Source: Roseobacter ponti (GTDB lineage: Bacteria > Pseudomonadota > Alphaproteobacteria > Rhodobacterales > Rhodobacteraceae). From it: DNA of 64,000 bases. The stretch spans positions 1,426,001 through 1,490,000 of the forward strand of contig NZ_CP048788.1 in the NCBI RefSeq assembly GCF_012932215.1, given 5' to 3'. The position numbers were made by a program, and so were the translations under genes. Of the stretch, positions 17,458 to 27,165 are shown piece by piece. The notes under the pieces were generated by a model. It was not told the origin of the DNA. It saw only the letters and a list, made by a program, of their open reading frames with translations, and made no database searches. The stretch's first letter is position 1; the number at the start of each line of letters is the position of its first letter.

Positions 17458-19422
17458 ATGATTACAGAATTCGGCCATTTCGCACTTATCCTCGCCTTTC
17501 TCGTGGCGATCCTGCAGACGGTCGTGCCGCTCGTTGGCGCGCACAAACGCTGGCCGGCCTGGATGGCGGTTGCTGAACCTGCAGCTAATGTGCAGTTTCT
17601 GCTGACGGCTGCTGCTTTTGCTGCGCTGATGTGGGCCTTTGTGACCTCTGATTTCAGCCTGCAGCTCGTGGTGCTCAACAGCCATTCCGCCAAGCCGATG
17701 CTTTACAAAATCAGTGGCACATGGGGCAATCACGAAGGCTCGATGCTGCTCTGGGTGCTGATCGTGACGCTGTTCGGTGCCATGGCGGCCTGGTTCGGGG
17801 GCAACCTGCCGCCGACACTGCGGGCGCGCGTTCTGGGCGTTCAGGCGTCAATCGGCGTGGCGTTTTTTGCCTTTATCCTATTCACGTCCAACCCGTTTGT
17901 GCGCATGGCAGTTCCGCCCTTTGACGGGCAGGATCTGAACCCGCTGCTGCAGGATCCGGGTCTCGCGTTTCATCCGCCGTTTCTCTACCTCGGCTATGTT
18001 GGTCTGAGCATGGCGTTCAGCTTTGCGGTCGCCGCCCTGATCGAGGGGCGGGTCGATGCTGCATGGGGGCGCTGGGTGCGGCCCTGGACGCTGGCGGCGT
18101 GGATATTTCTGACCATTGGCATCGCACTTGGGTCCTGGTGGGCCTATTACGAACTTGGGTGGGGCGGCTTCTGGTTCTGGGATCCGGTCGAGAATGCGTC
18201 GTTCATGCCCTGGCTGCTCGCTGCGGCCCTGCTGCATTCCGCGATTGTTGTGGAAAAGCGCGAGAGCCTCAAAAGCTGGACAATCCTGCTGGCTATTCTG
18301 GCCTTTGGCTTTTCGCTGATCGGGACATTTATTGTGCGCTCGGGGCTGCTGACCTCTGTGCATGCGTTTGCGAATGATCCCGAACGGGGTGTGTTCATTC
18401 TGATGATCATGGCGTTTTTCACCGGCGGGGCGCTTATTCTCTTTGCGCTGCGGGCCGGGGCCATGGAGGCGCGCGGCGTCTTCTCTCTCGTCAGCCGAGA
18501 GAGTGCGCTGCTGGCCAATAATCTTCTGCTCGCTGTGTCGTGTTTCGTGGTCTTTGTCGGCACCATGTGGCCGCTGGTGGCCGAGATGTTCTTTGACCGC
18601 AAGCTCAGTGTGGGGCCGCCGTTTTTTAACATGGCCTTCACGCCCTTTATGGTGCTTCTGGGTCTGATCCTGCCGCTGGGGTCCGCAATGCCCTGGAAGC
18701 GCGCGAGCATTGCCCGCGCGGCCCGGCCGCTGCGTTATGTCTTTGTGCTGGCGCTTGCCGCGGGCGGGCTGGCCTGGGCCGTACAGACCGGGCGCAGTCT
18801 GATTGGTCCGGTGGGGATGTTCCTCGCGGCCTGGGTGGTCATGGGTACGATCGTTGATCTTGCGCAACGCACCGGGCGCCGGCCTGGCCGTCTGGCGCGG
18901 CTTACGCGTCTGCCGCGCGCGGACTGGGGCAAGATGGTCGCGCACAGCGGGCTTGGCCTGACGATGATGGGCGTCGCCGGGCTGACGGCCTGGCAGATGG
19001 AAGACATCCGCGTAGCGCAGGTTGGTGAACCATTCGGAGTGGGCAGTTATACCCTGACACTGAACGATGTGCAGAGCGTCGAGGGGCCTAATTATCTGTC
19101 TACGATGGGGTTTGTGACCCTGGCTCAGGACGGGCGCGAAATTGCCCGGCTGAGGCCTGAGAAGCGTATCTATCCGGTGGCGCAGATGCCGACAACCGAA
19201 GCTGCGATTGATTATGATCTGCTGCGTGACGTCTATGTGGTGATCGGCGACGAGCAGATCCAGGGGGGCTGGACCATACGGACCTATATCAAGCCGCTGA
19301 CCAACTGGATCTGGATCGGGTGCGGGCTGATGGCGCTCGGCGGTCTGCTGAGCCTCTCTGACCGCCGGTTCCGTGTGGCTGCTGGTGCGCGCAGACCCGT
19401 GACGGGAGTGCCGGCGGAATGA
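17458..19422 (+). CDS. ccmF: Cytochrome c heme lyase subunit CcmF
   Basis: Large polytopic membrane protein of the heme lyase that transfers heme from CcmE to apocytochrome c. 654 residues with about 14 hydrophobic segments; the tryptophan-rich WWD signature WGGFWFWDPVENASFMPW is present near residue 237. The N-terminus MITEFGHFALILAFLVAILQ at 17458 is the first membrane segment; the 14 codons upstream in frame are not family-like. It overlaps ccmH by four bases (ATGA). 59 bp separate it from the holin, so it may need read-through or its own promoter. Confidence 0.95.
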   Translation: MITEFGHFALILAFLVAILQTVVPLVGAHKRWPAWMAVAEPAANVQFLLTAAAFAALMWAFVTSDFSLQLVVLNSHSAKPMLYKISGTWGNHEGSMLLWVLIVTLFGAMAAWFGGNLPPTLRARVLGVQASIGVAFFAFILFTSNPFVRMAVPPFDGQDLNPLLQDPGLAFHPPFLYLGYVGLSMAFSFAVAALIEGRVDAAWGRWVRPWTLAAWIFLTIGIALGSWWAYYELGWGGFWFWDPVENASFMPWLLAAALLHSAIVVEKRESLKSWTILLAILAFGFSLIGTFIVRSGLLTSVHAFANDPERGVFILMIMAFFTGGALILFALRAGAMEARGVFSLVSRESALLANNLLLAVSCFVVFVGTMWPLVAEMFFDRKLSVGPPFFNMAFTPFMVLLGLILPLGSAMPWKRASIARAARPLRYVFVLALAAGGLAWAVQTGRSLIGPVGMFLAAWVVMGTIVDLAQRTGRRPGRLARLTRLPRADWGKMVAHSGLGLTMMGVAGLTAWQMEDIRVAQVGEPFGVGSYTLTLNDVQSVEGPNYLSTMGFVTLAQDGREIARLRPEKRIYPVAQMPTTEAAIDYDLLRDVYVVIGDEQIQGGWTIRTYIKPLTNWIWIGCGLMALGGLLSLSDRRFRVAAGARRPVTGVPAE

Positions 19423-19874
19423 TCCGGGCACTGGCCTTTGTTCTGATGCTGCTGCCGGGGTTTGCGCTTGCGGTGCAGCCCGATGAGGTGCTGGACAACC
19501 CGGCGCTGGAGGAACGCGCGCGTGACATCTCGAAAGGGTTGCGCTGTCCGGTCTGTCAGAACGAGAGCATCGACGAGAGCAACGCCAACATCGCGCGGGA
19601 CCTGCGGCTGATTGTACGCGAGCGTCTGGTCGCCGGGGACAGCGATGAGGAAGTCGTGGACTTCGTGGTGGCGCGCTATGGTGAGTTTGTGCTCCTGCAG
19701 CCGACCGTTACGGGGGCAAACTGGCTGCTCTATGCGGCCGGGCCGCTGATGCTGATCCTCGCGGGCGGCATCGGTCTTTTGTATCTGCGCGGTCGCGCCA
19801 CGGGGGTGGCCCCCCAGGAGGCCGCTCTGAGTGACGCGGAGAGCGCGCGGCTGAAAGAGATTCTCAAAGACTGA
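19419..19874 (+). CDS. ccmH: Cytochrome c maturation protein CcmH (CycL)
   Basis: Membrane-anchored periplasmic thiol reductant of apocytochrome c within the heme lyase. 151 residues: signal peptide (1 to about 19), the redox motif LRCPVCQ with Cys43 and Cys46, a three-helix bundle, then one transmembrane helix (about 104-124) and a short cytosolic tail. This is the short, single-domain form without the TPR (CycH/CcmI) extension. Translationally coupled to ccmF through an ATGA overlap. ccmI and ccmG are not in the window. Confidence 0.95.
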   Translation: MIRALAFVLMLLPGFALAVQPDEVLDNPALEERARDISKGLRCPVCQNESIDESNANIARDLRLIVRERLVAGDSDEEVVDFVVARYGEFVLLQPTVTGANWLLYAAGPLMLILAGGIGLLYLRGRATGVAPQEAALSDAESARLKEILKD

Positions 19875-19955
19875 CGCCTCGTTTGTCTTTTCTGAACTGC
19901 TCAGTCTGATATGACGGCAGAAGGCCATGCGCCCCCCGTCGGAAAAGGACACCCC

Positions 19956-20732
19956 ATGGATTATCAGACGCTGACCTTTACGCTTGAAAACGGCGTGGCA
20001 ACCGTGACGCTGAACAGGCCCGACAAGATGAACGCGCTGACCACGCAGATGCGTGCCGAGATCGCCTATGCGGTTACGGAGGCTGGCAAACAGGCGCGTG
20101 TGGTGGTAATCACCGGCGCGGGCAGGGCCTTTTGTTCGGGTCAGGATCTGGGTGACCGGGTCGGGGCCGCAAACATCGATCTGGAACGTACCCTGCGCGA
20201 TGAATACGCGCCGATGCTGCGCGCCATTGCGGACTGCCCGGTGCCGACCATCAGTGCCGTCAACGGGGCCGCAGCCGGGGCGGGCGCCAATCTGGCACTG
20301 GCTGCCGATGTGGTGATTGCCTCGGAAAGCGCCTATTTCCTGCAGGCCTTTGCGCGGATCGGGCTTATTCCGGATGCTGGTGGCACATGGGTGTTGCCGC
20401 GCACGATGGGCATGGCCAAGGCGATGGGGGCGGCGCTTTTTGCCGATAAGATTACCGCCCGCCAGGCGGATGACTGGGGCATGATCTGGGAAGCGGTTGC
20501 GGATGCGGATTTTGACGAAACGTGGAAGGCCCGGGCCACGCATCTGGCCGAAGGGCCCACAGCGGCCTACGGCGCCATCAAAACCGTAATCCGGCGCTCA
20601 TGGGACAACGGTTTCGAAGACCAGCTGGCACTGGAAGCGCGGATGCAGGGCAACTGCGGCAAGTCGCGCGATTTCAAAGAAGGTGTCCTGGCGTTCACCG
20701 AAAAGCGTGCCGCGAAATTTGAGGGCCGGTAA
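19956..20732 (+). CDS. Enoyl-CoA hydratase/isomerase family protein, PaaG-like
   Basis: Crotonase-fold enzyme of 258 residues acting on an acyl-CoA. The CoA/oxyanion-hole block is GRAFCSGQDLGDRV (about 62-75) and the second is NGAAAGAGANLALAADVVIA (about 108-127). The overall pattern (FCSGQDL, GLIPDAGGTWVLPR) resembles PaaG, the ring-epoxide isomerase of phenylacetate breakdown; the catalytic acidic residue in IPDAGG fits that subgroup. No other paa genes are near, so general fatty-acid enoyl-CoA hydratase/isomerase remains possible. ATG 19956 has GGAAAAGGA upstream; the earlier in-frame ATG at 19911 lacks one. Convergent with the small gene at 20738. Confidence 0.82.
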   Translation: MDYQTLTFTLENGVATVTLNRPDKMNALTTQMRAEIAYAVTEAGKQARVVVITGAGRAFCSGQDLGDRVGAANIDLERTLRDEYAPMLRAIADCPVPTISAVNGAAAGAGANLALAADVVIASESAYFLQAFARIGLIPDAGGTWVLPRTMGMAKAMGAALFADKITARQADDWGMIWEAVADADFDETWKARATHLAEGPTAAYGAIKTVIRRSWDNGFEDQLALEARMQGNCGKSRDFKEGVLAFTEKRAAKFEGR

Positions 20733-20737
20733 GGCGC

Positions 20738-21046
20738 TCAGTTGCGCGCGGCTGTCACAAAGCGCTCGACCAGAACCACATCGTCCGGTCTGATCCGCGG
20801 ACCCATGGCACAGGCGATCACCGCCACAGCCACGCCATCTGCATGCACCGCCTGCACACCGTCTGAAACTTCGGTCACGGTGATGTGCGGCGGGGTGTCG
20901 CCCCGGTCGTACACGACGGCGACCCGGTCATTTTCAGCGCTGCGATCGTGGATCAGGGCGCATTGCGTCCCCTCGCCACCCACCATCGGCATATCACGGG
21001 CAAGTCCGCCGTCCGGGGCGGTTCTGGATGAAATCACATGCGGCAT
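20738..21046 (-). CDS. Small hypothetical protein
   Basis: A 102-residue soluble protein beginning MPHVISSRTAPDGGLARDMP. Alternating hydrophobic residues (NDRVAVVYDRG, HITVTEVSDG, VAVAVIACAMG, DDVVLVERFV) suggest a small all-beta or alpha/beta domain. Ribosome site AAGAGTG is seven bases before the ATG. The opposite-strand frame here is Ser/Thr/Arg-rich and looks like a shadow. It stands alone, convergent with the enoyl-CoA hydratase. I do not recognise a family. Confidence 0.55.
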   Translation of the reverse strand: MPHVISSRTAPDGGLARDMPMVGGEGTQCALIHDRSAENDRVAVVYDRGDTPPHITVTEVSDGVQAVHADGVAVAVIACAMGPRIRPDDVVLVERFVTAARN

Positions 21047-21382
21047 AAATCACTCTTTATAGCGAACAGGGCATAAGGCCACGGCCCGATGAACCGGGCG
21101 TTAAACGATCTGGTCTGAATGGCTGTGATCCGGCCCGGCCCCCTCAGGCAGAACACCGGAACTGACTATGTCACAACCGGTCCGGCGCAGCTCTGCACCG
21201 GGTTGAGCGGAAGTCTGAGCCCCTCGCAGGGCCAGGTCAAGAAATCGGGTTCATTATGCAAACCCGCGAAACAATGACACATTTGTGCCTTTTTTCACCA
21301 GTTGGAATGGCGACAGTCGGCCCGTTCAGGTGGCACTGAGCACAGGGGGCCAGGACGGAGTGATTCGGGTATTAGGGCATGA
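21047..21382. other. Intergenic region
   Basis: About 335 bp between the small hypothetical gene and the gltA terminator. A TATAAA-like -10 for the leftward small gene lies near 21058-21063. Nothing else recognised. Confidence 0.4.
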
Positions 21383-21416
21383 AAAAAGGCCGGCACCCGC
21401 GGGGCCCGGCCTTTTG
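21383..21416 (-). terminator. Rho-independent terminator of gltA
   Basis: Ten-bp stem AAAAGGCCGG / CCGGCCTTTT with a GC-rich loop, followed on the minus strand by a T-run; 22 bp past the gltA stop. The A/T arms on both sides mean it could work in both directions. Confidence 0.85.
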
Positions 21417-21437
21417 ATTTTGTGCTGACTGTATCGG

Positions 21438-22733
21438 TCAGCGGGTTTCGATATCGCTGTAATCGCGGGCCGTCTCGCCAAGATAGAGCTGACGCGGGCG
21501 GCCGATTTTAAGCTGCGGGTCGCTGATCTGCTCTTTCCACTGAGAGATCCAGCCCACCGTCCGCGCCACGGCGAAAATCGGTGTGAACATCGACGTGGGA
21601 AAGCCCATCGCCTCAAGGATGATGCCGGAATAGAAGTCCACGTTGGGGAAGAGCTTCTTGTCGGCAAAATAAGGATCCGCGAGGGCTGCGGCTTCCAGTT
21701 CCTTGGCAACCTGCAGGATAGGGTTGTTATCGACGCCCAGTAGCTCAAGCACCTCGTCGGCGCTTTCCTTCATCACTTTGGCGCGCGGATCGAAGTTTTT
21801 GTAGACCCGGTGGCCAAAGCCCATCAGCCGGAAAGGGTCGTCCTTGTCTTTGGCACGGGCAATGAACTCGGGGATGCGGTCAACGGTGCCGATTTCGTTC
21901 AGCATCTCCAGACAGGCCTGGTTGGCGCCACCGTGTGCGGGGCCCCAGAGACAGGCGATGCCGGCCGCGATACAGGCGAAGGGATTGGCACCCGAAGAAG
22001 ACGCCAGACGCACCGTCGAGGTCGAGGCGTTCTGCTCGTGATCGGCGTGCAGGGTAAAGATCCGGTCCATGGCGCGGCTGAGGATCGGGTTGACCTGATA
22101 ATCCTCGGCCGGCACGGCAAAGCACATGCGCAGGAAGTTGGACGCATAGTCGAGATCATTGCGCGGATAGATAAAGGGCTGCCCGATGGTGTATTTATAG
22201 GCATTGGCCGCGATCGTCGGCATCTTGGCAATCAGCCGGATGGAGGCCACTTCGCGCTGCCAGGGGTCGGTGATGTCGGTGCTGTCGTGATAGAAAGCGG
22301 ACATCGCACCCACCACGCCGACCATAACGGCCATCGGGTGCGCATCCCGGCGGAAGCCACGAAAGAAGTTCATCATCTGCTCGTGCAGCATCGTGTGGTT
22401 GGTCACACGGCTCTCGAAATCCTCCAGCTGCGCGGGCGAAGGCAGCTCACCATAGAGCAGCAGATAACAGACCTCGAGGTAATGCGATTTGCCCGCCAGC
22501 TGGTCGATCGGATAGCCGCGGTGCAACAGCTCGCCGGCGCCCCCGTCGATAAAGGTGATGGTGCTGTCGCAGCTGGCTGTGGAGGTAAAACCGGGGTCGT
22601 AGGTGAAAACACCCGCCTGAGCATAAAGTTTGCGGATGTCGAGAACATCCGGACCGGCAGTGGGAGAATAGATCGGCAGATCATACTCCTTGCCATCAAT
22701 CGTCAGCTTTGCGGATTTTGTGCTTTCAGCCAT
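21438..22733 (-). CDS. gltA: Citrate synthase, type II
   Basis: Condenses oxaloacetate and acetyl-CoA at the entry of the TCA cycle. The 431-residue length and the N-terminal beta domain ([21 protein letters not shown]) are those of the hexameric, NADH-sensitive type II enzyme of Gram-negatives. Catalytic residues are visible: His in [12 protein letters not shown], His in [15 protein letters not shown], and the C-terminal Asp/Arg block [16 protein letters not shown]. The ATG at 22733 fits the family start. 118 bp downstream of gltX on the same strand; a strong terminator follows. Confidence 0.97.
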   Translation of the reverse strand: MAESTKSAKLTIDGKEYDLPIYSPTAGPDVLDIRKLYAQAGVFTYDPGFTSTASCDSTITFIDGGAGELLHRGYPIDQLAGKSHYLEVCYLLLYGELPSPAQLEDFESRVTNHTMLHEQMMNFFRGFRRDAHPMAVMVGVVGAMSAFYHDSTDITDPWQREVASIRLIAKMPTIAANAYKYTIGQPFIYPRNDLDYASNFLRMCFAVPAEDYQVNPILSRAMDRIFTLHADHEQNASTSTVRLASSSGANPFACIAAGIACLWGPAHGGANQACLEMLNEIGTVDRIPEFIARAKDKDDPFRLMGFGHRVYKNFDPRAKVMKESADEVLELLGVDNNPILQVAKELEAAALADPYFADKKLFPNVDFYSGIILEAMGFPTSMFTPIFAVARTVGWISQWKEQISDPQLKIGRPRQLYLGETARDYSDIETR

Positions 22734-22851
22734 TATCGGTCCTTCCTGTCGTAGCCGCGGGCGGACCCGCTGTGGGGCCAGTGACAGGCGAAGCGCCGCA
22801 CAAGGCCATCATATCGTTCCGCGCTCCGGGCGCAGGGGCCGTCTCTGCGGC

Positions 22852-24252
22852 TTACGCAGCAGCGTCAGAGAGGCGGGCAAGAGACTCGTCGCGCCCCAGC
22901 ACCAGCATCATATCAAAAACCGAAGGGGTTACAGCCCGTCCCGCAAGTGCTGCACGCAAAGGCCCGGCCAGCTTGCCGAATTTGGTGTCTTTGCTCTCCG
23001 CGAAGCTGTTCAGAACCGCCTCCAGATTTTCTCTGCTCCAGCTAGCATTTTGCAGCTGCGGCGTCAATTCCCCCAGTATACCACGGGATACCGGATCAAG
23101 GTTTTTCGCTGCTTTCTCATCCGGCTCAACCGGACGGGAAGTCAGGGCAAAATGAGCCTTTTCAAGAAGTTCCGGCAATGTCTTTGCGCGCTCTTTGACA
23201 CAGTACATCGCCCGGCCGAGCATTTCCTGCTGTCCCGGTGACAGCGCCGGCGCCTCCGCTGCTGCGAGAAATTCGGTGATTTCACGCTGCAGCGCAGCAT
23301 CATCTGTGACCGCAATGTGCTGTCCGGAGAGATTCTCCAGCTTTTTGAGGTCAAACCGCGCCGGGCTCCTGCCAATTCCGCTGAGATCAAACCACTCGCG
23401 CGCCTCATCGTCGGTAAAGAACTCGTCATCGCCGTGGCTCCAGCCGAGCCGTGCGAGATAGTTGCGCATACCGGCGGCGGGATAACCCATCACCTGATAT
23501 TCCTGAGCGCCCAGAGCACCGTGGCGTTTGCTGAGCTTTTTGCCGTCCGGCCCGTGAATGAGCGGGATATGCGCCCAGACCGGCACGTTCCAGCCCATTG
23601 CATCATAAATCATCATCTGTCGCGCGGCATTGTTGAGATGGTCATCTCCGCGGATCACATGGGTTACGCCCATGTCATGATCATCAACAACAACCGCCAG
23701 CATATAAACAGGTGTGCCGTCCGAGCGCAGCAGGATCATGTCATCAAGCTGGTCGTTGCTGATGCGCACATCGCCCTGAACCTCGTCGCGGATCACCGTC
23801 TCGCCGGTGAGGGGGGCGCGGATGCGGATGACATACGGGGCGTCTGGATGGGTGGCAGGATCGGCATCGCGCCAGGGCGAGCGGAAAAGGGTGCTTTCGC
23901 CTTTCTCGCGCGCAGCTTCGCGGAAAGCTGTGATTTCTTCAGGTGTGGCAAAGCATTTGTAGGCTTTGCCAGCGGCCAGTAATTCGCGCGCAACCTCTGC
24001 ATGGCGGTCCGCGTTTTCAAACTGGCTGACGATCTCTCCGTCATGATCGAGACCCAGCCAGGCAAGCCCTTTCAGGATGGCTTCTGTTGCTTCGGGGGTG
24101 GAGCGCGCCCGGTCCGTGTCCTCGATGCGCAGCAGAAACTGTCCGCCGCGCCCGCGCGCAAAGAGCCAGCTAAAGAGCGCCGTGCGCGCGCCGCCGATGT
24201 GCAGATACCCCGTCGGAGAGGGCGCGAAACGAGTGACAACGGGTGCGGACAT
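22852..24252 (-). CDS. gltX: Glutamate--tRNA ligase
   Basis: Class I aminoacyl-tRNA synthetase charging tRNA-Glu (and, in alphaproteobacteria lacking GlnRS, often tRNA-Gln). 466 residues. The HIGH-type motif is in [15 protein letters not shown] at residues 11-25 and the KMSKS-type motif is GKKLSKRHG in the catalytic domain; the C-terminal anticodon-binding helices follow. Start at 24252 coincides with the family N-terminus [11 protein letters not shown]. Divergent from comEC, with 88 bp between start codons. Alphaproteobacteria frequently carry two gltX copies; whether this one is the discriminating form cannot be decided here. Confidence 0.96.
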   Translation of the reverse strand: MSAPVVTRFAPSPTGYLHIGGARTALFSWLFARGRGGQFLLRIEDTDRARSTPEATEAILKGLAWLGLDHDGEIVSQFENADRHAEVARELLAAGKAYKCFATPEEITAFREAAREKGESTLFRSPWRDADPATHPDAPYVIRIRAPLTGETVIRDEVQGDVRISNDQLDDMILLRSDGTPVYMLAVVVDDHDMGVTHVIRGDDHLNNAARQMMIYDAMGWNVPVWAHIPLIHGPDGKKLSKRHGALGAQEYQVMGYPAAGMRNYLARLGWSHGDDEFFTDDEAREWFDLSGIGRSPARFDLKKLENLSGQHIAVTDDAALQREITEFLAAAEAPALSPGQQEMLGRAMYCVKERAKTLPELLEKAHFALTSRPVEPDEKAAKNLDPVSRGILGELTPQLQNASWSRENLEAVLNSFAESKDTKFGKLAGPLRAALAGRAVTPSVFDMMLVLGRDESLARLSDAAA

Positions 24253-24340
24253 GCGGGCGTTTACCTTTCAGTAACCATGGGAGGATAGGAATTCTGAACG
24301 TGTCTATCCAGTGCGGGAGACGGGAGCAAGGAGGAGCTGC

Positions 24341-26377
24341 TTGCGCGCGATCACACAGATTCTGCTGCGCCAGCGCAGCCATATGTTTGAGTGGGTGCCG
24401 GTGGCGCTGGCGCTTGGGATCGGCTGGTATTTTTCCCTGCGATTTGAACCCTCTGCGCTGTTGCTTGGTGGTGTTTTTGCGGGGGTCTTCGGGGCTCTGA
24501 TGCTCGCGCGGTATCTTGGCGAAGCCTTTGCGCCGCTGGCCCTGGGGATGGCCGCTGTGGCCGCCGGGTTTCTGCTGGCAGCACACCGGGCGCATGATGT
24601 GGCCGGGCCGGTGATCGGATGGCGCTATTACGGGCCCGTTGAGGGGCGCGTGGTCAATATAGATCGCAGCAGTTCGGACGCCCTGCGTCTGACGCTGGAC
24701 CAGGTGACGCTGGAACGTGTGTCGCCCGCGCGCACGCCCACACGGGTGCGTATCTCGCTGCACGGGGACCAGACGGCATCGGTCATTCCGGTTCCGGGGT
24801 TGCGGGTCATGACGACAGGGCATCTGTCCCCGCCAGGCGGGCCGGTGGAGCCCGGCGGTTTCGATTTTCAGCGCCATGCATGGTTTGGCCAGCTTGGTGC
24901 TGTGGGCTATACCCGCGTGCCGGTTCTGGCCAGTGCGCCGGCCAGCGAAGGGGCCGCGGGGCTTGCTGTTTTCCGGATGCGCATGGCGGCATCGGCCCGC
25001 GTGCAGGATATACTGCCCGGCGATGTAGGGGGGGTTGCCGTCGCCGTCACCACAGGCGCACGGTCCGGCATCAGCCAGCAGGCGCTGGAAGACCTTCGCG
25101 CCAGCAATCTGGCACATCTTCTGGCGATCTCAGGTCTGCACATGGGGCTGCTGAGCGGCTTTGTCTTTGCACTCCTGCGGGTGGTTTTGTCGCTGATCCC
25201 GGCGCTGGCGCTGCGGATCAATGTCAAGAAAACGGCCGCCGTGGGGGCGCTGGCCGCAGCCTCGTTCTATCTTGCCATGTCAGGCGGGAACGTTGCCACT
25301 GAACGGGCCTATGTCATGGTGGCCGTGGCCTTCGGCGCGATCCTGATCAACCGCCGCGCCATCAGCCTGCGCGGGGTCGCAATCGCTGCTGTCATTGTGC
25401 TGTGTCTGCGACCCGAAGCGCTGCTGGGGCCGGGGTTTCAGATGTCTTTCGCGGCCACGACGGCCCTTGTGGCGGTCTTCGGCTGGGTGCGGGATGCCAA
25501 AATCTCAACCGGGCCGAAGTGGGCAGCTCCAGTGGTCGGGGTGCTTATGTCATCCGGCATCGCGGGGCTTGCCACAGCACCGATCGGGGCTGCGCATTTC
25601 AACGCTCTGGCGCATTACGGGTTGCTGGCTAACCTTCTGTCGGTGCCGGTAATGGGGGCTGTTGTCGTGCCCGCGTCGGTGGTGGCGGCGATCCTTGCAC
25701 CTTTCGGTCTGGACTGGATCGGGTTGTGGCTGATGGGGGCGGGACTGCAATGGATCCTCAGCGTGGGCACCTTTGTCGCCGGGCTTGACGGGGCGCGCTC
25801 CTTTGTTCCCGGTCCCGGAGCGGCGGTGCTGCCGATGATGGCGCTGGGATCGCTTTTTGTGATCCTGTGGCGGGGACGGTTGCGCACGGCAGGGTTTGTG
25901 CCGGTGCTGGCCGCTTTTCTGCTGTGGTTTCAGGCGGACCGCCCGCTGGGGCTGATTGCGGAAAACGGCGCGCTCGTGGGTCTGATGACAAATGAGGGCC
26001 GCGCGCTCAGTAAACCGAAAGGAGCCGGTTTCGTCGCCCGGAACTGGCTGGAAAACGACGGCGCGCCGGCGGATCAGGAGGTTGCCGCCGCGCGCTGGCC
26101 GGCAGGGGGCGGGCAGTTGCCTGGGGGGATTTCACTGGTGCATCTGTCGGGCAAAAAGGCGGTTGCAGCCTTCAGCGGGTGCGCACCGGACGAGGTGGTT
26201 GTGGCCAGTCTGGACACATCTCTCAAAGAGACGGGATGCACCGTCTTTGACCCCGCGTATCTGCAAAGCACCGGCGCAGTGGCAATTCACGAAACACGCG
26301 ACGGGCTGAAGTTTATCTCCGTGCGCGATCTGACAGGGTCCCGTCTCTGGACACACTGGAAAGACGAGCGCGGCTGA
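24341..26377 (+). CDS. comEC: ComEC/Rec2-family DNA-uptake channel protein
   Basis: Polytopic inner-membrane protein thought to pass single-stranded DNA into the cytoplasm in transformation; in Rhodobacter ComEC is also needed to receive gene-transfer-agent DNA. 678 residues: N-terminal membrane hairpin and DUF4131-type OB domain, then the Competence domain with LAHLLAISGLHMGLLSGF and about ten membrane segments, and a short soluble C-terminus instead of a full metallo-beta-lactamase domain, as usual in alphaproteobacteria. Start chosen as TTG 24341 because AAGGAGG (24328-24334) sits six bases before it; the in-frame GTG at 24311 has no such site. Confidence 0.9.
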   Translation: MRAITQILLRQRSHMFEWVPVALALGIGWYFSLRFEPSALLLGGVFAGVFGALMLARYLGEAFAPLALGMAAVAAGFLLAAHRAHDVAGPVIGWRYYGPVEGRVVNIDRSSSDALRLTLDQVTLERVSPARTPTRVRISLHGDQTASVIPVPGLRVMTTGHLSPPGGPVEPGGFDFQRHAWFGQLGAVGYTRVPVLASAPASEGAAGLAVFRMRMAASARVQDILPGDVGGVAVAVTTGARSGISQQALEDLRASNLAHLLAISGLHMGLLSGFVFALLRVVLSLIPALALRINVKKTAAVGALAAASFYLAMSGGNVATERAYVMVAVAFGAILINRRAISLRGVAIAAVIVLCLRPEALLGPGFQMSFAATTALVAVFGWVRDAKISTGPKWAAPVVGVLMSSGIAGLATAPIGAAHFNALAHYGLLANLLSVPVMGAVVVPASVVAAILAPFGLDWIGLWLMGAGLQWILSVGTFVAGLDGARSFVPGPGAAVLPMMALGSLFVILWRGRLRTAGFVPVLAAFLLWFQADRPLGLIAENGALVGLMTNEGRALSKPKGAGFVARNWLENDGAPADQEVAAARWPAGGGQLPGGISLVHLSGKKAVAAFSGCAPDEVVVASLDTSLKETGCTVFDPAYLQSTGAVAIHETRDGLKFISVRDLTGSRLWTHWKDERG

Positions 26378-26395
26378 GACCGCGCCCGGCAGGCT

Positions 26396-27097
26396 TCAGT
26401 ACGTGCGGATCAGACCGACCAGTTTGCCCTGCACTTTGACTTTGTCTTCGGTGAAAATGCGGGTCTGATAGGCCGGGTTGGCAGCCTCAAGAGCGACACG
26501 GTCGCCGTCCCGCTTAAACCGTTTCAGCGTGGCTTCATGATCTTCCACAAGTGCCACGACGATATCGCCGTTCTGTGCCACGCTGGTCTCACGGATCACC
26601 ACAACGTCGCCGTTGTTGATGCCGGCCTCGATCATCGAATCCCCCTGCACCTCAAGCGCATAGTGGTTGCCCTGGCCGCTGAGCATCTGTCCGGGCACAG
26701 CGACGCTGGCCGACTGTTCGCTGATTGCCTCGATCGGTACACCTGCAGCAATCCGGCCCATCAGCGGCAATGCCTGCGCCGCGACTCCGCTGACCGCCTG
26801 CGCGCCGGCGGGCATCGGACCATCGGGTCGGTCGCCTTCGATCACGCGCGGGGTGAACCCGTGCTGCGGCGCACCGCCAAGGCTTTCGGGCAGCTTCACA
26901 ATTTCGATGGCACGGGCACGGTGGGCGAGGCGGCGGATAAAGCCGCGTTCTTCCAGCGCCGTAATCAGACGGTGGATGCCCGATTTGGAGCGCAGATCCA
27001 GCGCTTCCTTCATTTCGTCAAAGCTGGGCGGAACACCGTCCCGCTGCAACCGTTTGTTGATGAAATCCAGCAAATCCAACTGCTTCTTCGTGAGCAT
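26396..27097 (-). CDS. lexA: SOS repressor LexA
   Basis: Represses DNA-damage genes until RecA filaments trigger self-cleavage. 233 residues: winged HTH (about 1-65; [18 protein letters not shown]), linker, then the S24 peptidase domain with the cleavage bond Ala118-Gly119 in [11 protein letters not shown], nucleophile Ser154 in [10 protein letters not shown] and the general base Lys192 in [13 protein letters not shown] 27097 with GGGACAGG upstream matches the family; a GTG at 27115 is in frame but less likely. A perfect alphaproteobacterial SOS box lies 33-47 bp upstream, so autoregulation is expected, apart from read-through from moeA. Confidence 0.97.
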   Translation of the reverse strand: MLTKKQLDLLDFINKRLQRDGVPPSFDEMKEALDLRSKSGIHRLITALEERGFIRRLAHRARAIEIVKLPESLGGAPQHGFTPRVIEGDRPDGPMPAGAQAVSGVAAQALPLMGRIAAGVPIEAISEQSASVAVPGQMLSGQGNHYALEVQGDSMIEAGINNGDVVVIRETSVAQNGDIVVALVEDHEATLKRFKRDGDRVALEAANPAYQTRIFTEDKVKVQGKLVGLIRTY

Positions 27098-27129
27098 GTC
27101 CTGTCCCTTCGCCACAGTGATGTGCGTTT

Positions 27130-27144
27130 GTTCTAGTCTTGTTC
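27130..27144. promoter_or_regulatory. SOS box (LexA operator)
   Basis: GTTCTAGTCTTGTTC is a perfect match to the alphaproteobacterial operator GTTC-N7-GTTC. It lies in the 68-bp gap between moeA and lexA, immediately upstream of lexA. Confidence 0.92.
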
Positions 27145-27165
27145 ACGTTTTGTGTCAACCGCCCG

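Noticed and set aside
17878-19431. 517-codon minus-strand frame opposite ccmF
   Set aside because: Shadow of ccmF, extremely Arg/Pro/His/Gln-rich.
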